NCBI GenBank assembly: GCA_012838685.1
Contig: DUOU01000238.1
Coordinates: 1 to 10,821, forward strand
DNA: 10,821 nucleotides
Reading direction: 5' to 3'
Source of the DNA: Bacteroidota bacterium
Lineage (GTDB): Bacteria; Bacteroidota; Bacteroidia; Bacteroidales; VadinHA17
The notes beneath the pieces were generated by a model, which did no database searches, was not told where the DNA came from, and worked only from the letters and a program-made list of their open reading frames with translations. Below are positions 6,770 to 10,821 of this stretch, in pieces (the first letter of the stretch is position 1; each line of letters starts with the position of its first letter). The position numbers were made by a program, and so were the translations under genes.

Positions 6770-9007
6770 TCAATATTCAAATTTTAGGGAAAACTCCAAG
6801 GTAAAAGGACGTATGTATTTGCCCGATATAAGATAGTTGTTCAACAGAGTTGGATCAGTGATCAAATCTGCCGAAGCGATCGAGCCATTTGCTCCATAAT
6901 CGTTGAAAATGTTTACAACACTCATATTCAATGACACTTTATCCAAAATCTTGTATTCTATTCCCCCGAATGTTTCCCAATGGCCATTAAAAAAGACATT
7001 GTTCATCTTATTGGCGTACTGTTTGCTATAATATCTCAGACTCAGCCAGAAATTCCATTTATCTGTTTTATAGGAGGGATCCAGTTCCATTAAAAATTTT
7101 GATACCCCGCCAACATATTTTTCACTGTAATCCAGACTTTCCGTGGAACCGTCGCTGTACTCAAATACCATATCAAAATTCTTATATCTTGGATCTTGAA
7201 TAGTGGCCAACATGTGCATAGAAAAACCCTTAAAAGGGTTAATTACCACATCTGTTGTCCATCCTACAGTCGCTATATCATAAACTATTGTTCTGGCTTG
7301 GGTTTCACTGACCCCACCAATAGTTTTGGTAAAATGGGCCGTCTGTTTATTATTCGCGCTTCTGATATATGATGCCATTGTGGTTAGCTGAAGCCAACTA
7401 TTATCGTATAAAAATCCAACTCTTCCAAGGTATGTGTCAATTGGCTCCCCTCCCGGCAAAGATGTGCCGCAAAAATTATCGAGCCTCACCCTTCGTCTGT
7501 TAAAAAGAAAATCTGTCGCGAGCGAAAATCTGCCGGTAATCACGTATGATGCGTTCAACATCGCGACAGGGTTCAACCATCCACGCGAATAATTCTCAAT
7601 TGTAACCCCATCATCAACCAATGAAAAATTTTCATACCTGGTATTGTTTGTCGCTCCGTTTATATTAGCCGCGGTATTTACGTTAATATGATCATGTTCA
7701 AGTCGTATTCCATAATATATATTAAGTCTCGAATCCGGGCTCCAATCATCTGTCGCGAAAAGAGCAATTTTATTCTCTGTACCTTCATAAAATTCGCCAA
7801 CTGAATTTAACGCCCAACTTCTCTGTCCGTTATAAAAGAGTCTATCGGGATTTTTCTCAACAGTATGGTAAAATATGAGTGAAGAGCCGCGTACATGCTG
7901 ATAATTGAACCAGGCGTTCAATCCCAAACGCGATTGATGGTTTGGAGTTGTTTTAGTCAACTGGACAGTTGTCATTATATCCCTGGAATCGGCGTCAAAA
8001 AATATCCCTAAGCGCTGTTGGTAGTGTCCGGTAAACTGTGAGCCATCTGAATAGGTTATTCCGCTCATATCGGTCGCATCTTCAATACCTCCGTCTTTTA
8101 TAATGACATTTTGTGCCTTGGGAGCCAATCCAAGCCTACTTCTTACCTCAAGTTTTAGATCGTTATCAAACTGATAATCAAATTTTACAACAGCATCATG
8201 TACATTTTTACCGGAAAGATCGTCTATTTTTCCGGTATAAAATTTTCCATCTGCCAATCCAAGATAACGAACCTCGTCATCTTCAGGCATATACGAATCT
8301 ATCCCAAGCTTAAACCCATTATACAGCTCAATGCTGCCATCGCCAACATAATAAAATGGAGCCGTATCATAGCCATACAACGAATAGGCGGTACGAGAAT
8401 ATTTATATAAGAATGATATCTCCCCCCTATTGTCGTTCCACCTTTTAGTAAGACCAACCTTGTAAATCTGCATACGTTCAATAAAGTCTACGGATGGATT
8501 GTTTACGCTTGTCGGGTCAAAATTGAGATAAGCTCCAAGGGTATAATAGAGATTTTTCCTTAAGGAGCCATTGATGTTGCCATCATATCTTATCAACCCA
8601 AACTGATTTGAAGTAATGCTTTGTTTTGTATGGAACCCATCCGTGCCCAACCTTGTTATACTATTTATAGCATATCCCACGTTACCACTTATAATTGCGT
8701 TTTCACCTATTGATGTCAAACCCGCGGAACTGTATGAATTGCCCCCGGCCCAATGCCAATGGTCCATTATCGGCCAATAATACTGGCCTACGGGCATTCC
8801 ATCCTCGAATATTCCGGTTCCCCCGGATGAGGCGGGCAAACCGATAGATATCTCCCTTGGCTTACTGGAAGTTGCCGCGTTTAGCATCACATTCCTGTTT
8901 TTCTCCTCTTTTTTAGATGAGGATACGAGATTTATAGTATCGTTTGTTTGCGAAACGCAAAGATTCCCAATAAGTAGGAAAAAAAATGTAAAAATCAATT
9001 TATTCAT
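6770..9007 (-). CDS. TonB-dependent outer-membrane receptor, short form lacking an N-terminal carboxypeptidase-like domain
   Basis: An outer-membrane beta-barrel of 745 residues that probably takes up an unidentified ligand using TonB energy. A signal peptide ends near residue 19-20 (NLCVSQ|TND). After only ~20 polar residues comes plug-like sequence (VMLNAATSSKPREISIGLPAS at 40-60, then EDGMPV at 68-73). I recall this signature from a Bacteroidota receptor family in which a carboxypeptidase-regulatory-like domain and the first half of the plug normally precede it. The remainder alternates strands with aromatic girdles, for example WNFWLSLRYYSKQY, and ends in TLEFSLKFEY, a typical final strand with C-terminal aromatic. 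No TonB box is obvious. ATG 9007 has a GGAG six bases upstream, unusual here. The gene is divergent from the nitroreductase, with an FNR-type site between them. No SusD-like partner is adjacent, so a glycan utilisation locus is not supported. Confidence 0.82.
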   Translation of the reverse strand: MNKLIFTFFFLLIGNLCVSQTNDTINLVSSSKKEEKNRNVMLNAATSSKPREISIGLPASSGGTGIFEDGMPVGQYYWPIMDHWHWAGGNSYSSAGLTSIGENAIISGNVGYAINSITRLGTDGFHTKQSITSNQFGLIRYDGNINGSLRKNLYYTLGAYLNFDPTSVNNPSVDFIERMQIYKVGLTKRWNDNRGEISFLYKYSRTAYSLYGYDTAPFYYVGDGSIELYNGFKLGIDSYMPEDDEVRYLGLADGKFYTGKIDDLSGKNVHDAVVKFDYQFDNDLKLEVRSRLGLAPKAQNVIIKDGGIEDATDMSGITYSDGSQFTGHYQQRLGIFFDADSRDIMTTVQLTKTTPNHQSRLGLNAWFNYQHVRGSSLIFYHTVEKNPDRLFYNGQRSWALNSVGEFYEGTENKIALFATDDWSPDSRLNIYYGIRLEHDHINVNTAANINGATNNTRYENFSLVDDGVTIENYSRGWLNPVAMLNASYVITGRFSLATDFLFNRRRVRLDNFCGTSLPGGEPIDTYLGRVGFLYDNSWLQLTTMASYIRSANNKQTAHFTKTIGGVSETQARTIVYDIATVGWTTDVVINPFKGFSMHMLATIQDPRYKNFDMVFEYSDGSTESLDYSEKYVGGVSKFLMELDPSYKTDKWNFWLSLRYYSKQYANKMNNVFFNGHWETFGGIEYKILDKVSLNMSVVNIFNDYGANGSIASADLITDPTLLNNYLISGKYIRPFTLEFSLKFEY

Positions 9008-9074
9008 TGTATGCTCCAGTTTTAATGTGAATCAATATATCAATTATTCATGTATATACCATCTCATTCGCGCC

Positions 9075-9105
9075 TAAATTTAGGAAAGAGTTGGTCAAGT
9101 ACAAT
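9075..9105 (-). promoter_or_regulatory. Probable receptor promoter (ATTG-N19-TAAATTTA)
   Basis: On the minus strand ATTG (9105-9102) and TAAATTTA (9082-9075) are one-mismatch fits to TTTG and TAnnTTTG with an ideal 19-base spacer. The start would lie near 9070, leaving a leader of about 65 bases and the FNR-type site centred about 58 bases upstream. The -7 element lies inside the perfect palindrome CCTAAATTTAGG (9073-9084), which could also be an operator. Confidence 0.5.
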
Positions 9106-9121
9106 GTCGGTCGGTCTTTTA

Positions 9122-9135
9122 TTGATTTATATCAA
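9122..9135. promoter_or_regulatory. FNR/Crp-type operator TTGATTTATATCAA (copy 2)
   Basis: This is an identical copy of the site at 5756-5769 and a perfect match to TTGATnnnnATCAA, extended by one more complementary pair (A9121/T9136). It lies between the divergent receptor and nitroreductase promoters, about 58 and 68 bases upstream of their respective inferred starts, so one dimer could act on both. Confidence 0.65.
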
Positions 9136-9160
9136 TTATAGGCCATAGAGATAAATCTTA

Positions 9161-9191
9161 TTTGTTAAATACCCTATTTTTGTTAGATTTG
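9161..9191 (+). promoter_or_regulatory. Nitroreductase promoter (TTTG-N19-TAGATTTG)
   Basis: TTTG at 9161-9164, a 19-base spacer and TAGATTTG at 9184-9191 match the Bacteroidota consensus at every defined position. It is the best promoter in the window. The start would be near 9197, leaving a leader of about 105 bases in which I see no riboswitch. Confidence 0.65.
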
Positions 9192-9301
9192 TATGTATTA
9201 AAAATGCCGCAAGCGTTGAAAGTAATGTGATAATAAATGTTTTTGCTTGTGCTTGTTTCATACAATCCCATGATTTTAATCGTTCAATAACTTTAAATTT
9301 T

Positions 9302-9817
9302 ATGTACAAAAACTTTTTGGAATTAGCGAAATCACGGTATTCTGTCAGAGAATACTCCTCTAAGGAGGTTGAACAGGATAAAATTGATTACATTATCGAG
9401 TGCGCTCGTCTTGCTCCGTCCGCGGTAAACAAACAACCATGGATCTTTATTGTCGTTAAAAGTGAAAAAGGCAAAGAGGATTTGCGAAGTTGTTATTCGC
9501 GCGAGTGGTTCAATCAGGCGCCTCTTTACATTATAGTATTGGCAAATAGAGACGCCGCATGGGTTCGGGCATCGGACAAAAAGAACCACTGCGATATAGA
9601 TGCTTCAATAGCGATTGAACATATATGTCTGGCAGCCGCGGATCTGGGGCTGGGAACTTGCTGGGTATGCAATTTTGATGTGGAGCGGTGCAAAAAATTA
9701 TTTGATATAGGCACCTCCTCCCATCCGGTAGCTCTTATACCCATAGGATACCCCAATGAAAAGGTTATTCCGGTAAAAACGCGAAAGGAGGTTAAGGAAC
9801 TGGTTAGAGTTGTATAG
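9302..9817 (+). CDS. FMN-dependent nitroreductase-family protein
   Basis: Small nitroreductase-family flavoproteins use NAD(P)H to reduce nitro compounds, quinones or other acceptors in the cytoplasm; the natural substrate is not predictable. The protein has 171 residues, typical of the short subfamily. FMN-contact motifs are visible: SRYSVREYS at 11-19 (phosphate-binding arginines), PSAVNKQPW at 39-47, GLGTCW at 116-121 and IGYP at 148-151. It has seven cysteines, including the closely spaced Cys120 and Cys123. ATG 9302 places the SRxSVR motif where the family has it; a GTG at 9227 would add 25 unconvincing residues. The gene is divergent from the receptor with an FNR-type site between them, and convergent with the superoxide dismutase across a shared hairpin. 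I infer a redox or nitrosative-stress role from that context only. Confidence 0.9.
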   Translation: MYKNFLELAKSRYSVREYSSKEVEQDKIDYIIECARLAPSAVNKQPWIFIVVKSEKGKEDLRSCYSREWFNQAPLYIIVLANRDAAWVRASDKKNHCDIDASIAIEHICLAAADLGLGTCWVCNFDVERCKKLFDIGTSSHPVALIPIGYPNEKVIPVKTRKEVKELVRVV

Positions 9818-9866
9818 ATCTTTTGAACTATTGTTATTGGGTTCCGATAAAGATTTTAGGATATAA

Positions 9867-9904
9867 AAAAGCGGTAGAGTCCGATCATGAAAACTACCGC
9901 TTTT
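9867..9904. terminator. Bidirectional terminator between nitroreductase and sod
   Basis: AAAAGCGGTAG (9867-9877) pairs perfectly with CTACCGCTTTT (9894-9904) around a 16-base loop. The minus strand then reads six T followed by ATAT, a strong tract for sod; the plus strand has TTTTATTG for the nitroreductase gene. Confidence 0.85.
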
Positions 9905-9919
9905 ATTGTGTAAATAACC

Positions 9920-10534
9920 TTAAACTTTTTCAAACCTCTTGCTTACGGCCTCCCAATCAATAATATCCCAGAAAGCTTCAACAAAATCTGCCCTCCTGTT
10001 CTGATATTTCAAATAATACGCATGTTCCCAAACATCTATAGTCAGTAGTGGTAAACCCCTGACTTGCGCTATATCCATTAATGGATTTTCCTGATTTAAT
10101 GTGCTTGTGACCGCAAGTTTATTATCCTTTCCAACTATTAACCAGGCCCAACCGCTGCCAAATTGGGACTTAGCCGCATTGGAAAATATCTCCCTGAATT
10201 TAGCGAAAGATTCAAAGGCCTCTTCTATCGCGGCCATTAATGCGGGTGATGGCTCTGTTTTGCCCTTACCTAAAGAGTTCCAGAAAAACCAATGGTTATA
10301 AAAACCTCCTCCATGGTTTTTTATGGCATTCCCGGCCTTGGAAATCACAGGAAATACCTCTTCCAGGGGAACGTTTTCATAAGGAGTTCCCTTTGCCGCA
10401 TTCAGATAGTTGTTAAAGTATGTACGATGATGTTTATCATAGTGGATTTCAACTGTTCGTGCATCCATAATCGGCTCAAGAGCGTCATAAGCAAAGGGTA
10501 ATTCCGGTAATGATGATACATTTAACTTTTCCAT
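9920..10534 (-). CDS. sodA: Superoxide dismutase, Fe/Mn family with Mn-type signature
   Basis: Converts superoxide to hydrogen peroxide and oxygen; no signal peptide is present, so it is cytoplasmic. The 204-residue length matches the family. Metal ligands are His31, His81, Asp167 and His171 (DVWEHAYY at 167-174), and Tyr39 is the usual active-site gateway tyrosine. Two positions separate Mn from Fe enzymes: Mn-type has Gly near 77 and Gln near 146, while Fe-type has Gln near 69 and Ala. Here NHGGGFYNH (73-81) supplies Gly77 and STLNQENPL supplies Gln148, both Mn-type, and the sequence is closer to E. coli SodA than to the Fe-type SOD I recall from Porphyromonas. Cambialistic activity cannot be excluded. 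ATG 10534 is the natural start. The gene has its own promoter candidate and terminator, so it is probably monocistronic. Confidence 0.95.
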   Translation of the reverse strand: MEKLNVSSLPELPFAYDALEPIMDARTVEIHYDKHHRTYFNNYLNAAKGTPYENVPLEEVFPVISKAGNAIKNHGGGFYNHWFFWNSLGKGKTEPSPALMAAIEEAFESFAKFREIFSNAAKSQFGSGWAWLIVGKDNKLAVTSTLNQENPLMDIAQVRGLPLLTIDVWEHAYYLKYQNRRADFVEAFWDIIDWEAVSKRFEKV

Positions 10535-10588
10535 AATATTCTATTTTAATGTTTCACTTCTAATTGTAAATTGCTGTTCAACCGTTGG

Positions 10589-10620
10589 CAAAGATTATTA
10601 TGCTTACGCGATTTAGCAAA
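10589..10620 (-). promoter_or_regulatory. Probable sod promoter (TTTG-N20-AATCTTTG)
   Basis: On the minus strand TTTG (10620-10617) is followed after 20 bases by AATCTTTG (10596-10589), a seven-of-eight fit to TAnnTTTG. The start would lie near 10584, giving a leader of about 50 bases. Other -7-like motifs further upstream (10655-10662, 10706-10713, 10747-10754) leave room for additional starts. Confidence 0.45.
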
Positions 10621-10704
10621 AAACAAACAGATAAAAAACCGTCTATTTTATCCACAAATATAACCCTACAAATCAAAAAATAATGCCAATTTTTGGTATA
10701 ATAG

Positions 10705-10759
10705 TCAAAAGTAATGATTTTTTATCTTGAAAAACATTCTAATGTTCAAAAGTAATGAT
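10705..10759. repeat. 14-bp direct repeat TCAAAAGTAATGAT, two copies
   Basis: Copies lie at 10705-10718 and 10746-10759, 41 bases apart start to start. Each contains, on the minus strand, TACTTTTG, an exact -7-type match pointing toward sod. The near-palindrome AACATTCTAATGTT (10733-10746) lies between them. I see no well-spaced -33 element for either copy. Confidence 0.5.
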
Positions 10760-10761
10760 GG

Positions 10762-10805
10762 TTTTCTTCTGAAAAGCCCTTTATAAAGGGCTTTTCAGAA
10801 GAAAA
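10762..10805. terminator. Perfect 44-bp palindrome, probable intrinsic terminator
   Basis: Twenty-two-base arms are perfectly complementary with no mismatch, centred between 10783 and 10784. The core AAAAGCCC...GGGCTTTT is typical of a rho-independent terminator that works on both strands. No gene end is visible in the window, so it probably ends a gene to the right of 10821 read leftward, insulating sod from it. Confidence 0.7.
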
Positions 10806-10821
10806 GTCGCCTTAAAGTACT

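Noticed and set aside
6770..9007. Polysaccharide utilisation locus built on the receptor and the esterase
   Set aside because: No SusD-like gene, glycoside hydrolase or hybrid sensor is present, and the two genes are separated by the regulator.
9031..9045. ATCAATATATCAATT in the receptor leader as a third FNR-type site
   Set aside because: It is a direct repeat of half-sites and not an inverted repeat, and it lies downstream of the inferred transcription start.
9227..9301. GTG start for the nitroreductase, adding 25 residues
   Set aside because: The added sequence is low-complexity and unlike the family, and ATG 9302 positions the FMN-binding SRxSVR motif normally.
1..10821. CRISPR array, tRNA/rRNA, insertion sequence, toxin-antitoxin or phage genes
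   Set aside because: No regularly spaced repeats, cloverleaf, transposase or phage motif was seen by reading both strands.

Overview
This AT-rich window looks chromosomal and comes from a Bacteroidota bacterium, probably order Bacteroidales. The evidence is the protein families (a membrane protein resembling DUF6057, a TolB/PD40-like lipoprotein, a Bacteroidota-type TonB-dependent receptor, a CE1 esterase with an N-terminal beta-sandwich), the general lack of Shine-Dalgarno sequences, and several promoter-like sites matching the Bacteroidota pattern TTTG-N(about 19)-TAnnTTTG. There are nine credible genes (one cut by the left edge) and one doubtful small ORF. I see no rRNA, tRNA, CRISPR array, insertion sequence or phage gene.

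Layout. (1) 1-2575, minus strand: a two-gene operon. A polytopic membrane protein is followed, with an ATGA stop/start overlap, by a lipoprotein that carries a CxxCH heme-c motif and the start of a beta-propeller. (2) 2931-4461, plus strand: ZupT-type ZIP metal importer, then MntP manganese exporter. A strong two-way terminator at 4497-4533 separates mntP from the next gene. (3) 4554-5645, minus: secreted CE1-type esterase with an awkward start. (4) 6137-6721, plus: Crp/Fnr-family regulator, convergent with (5) 6770-9007, minus: an unusually short TonB-dependent receptor. (6) 9302-9817, plus: small FMN nitroreductase, divergent from the receptor. (7) 9920-10534, minus: superoxide dismutase with Mn-type residues, sharing a terminator hairpin with the nitroreductase. 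The window ends in a perfect 44-bp palindrome, probably the terminator of a gene beyond the right edge.

How the genes may work together. Two identical sites, TTGATTTATATCAA, are perfect matches to the FNR consensus TTGATnnnnATCAA. One lies upstream of the esterase (5756-5769), the other between the receptor and the nitroreductase (9122-9135). Between them is a Crp/Fnr regulator whose recognition helix (TPESLSR) has the E..SR arrangement of FNR but which lacks FNR's Fe-S cysteines. I infer a local regulon of esterase, receptor and nitroreductase, possibly answering redox, nitrosative or low-oxygen conditions. Separately, ZupT, MntP and the Mn-type SOD suggest a manganese/oxidative-stress theme, though these genes are not contiguous.
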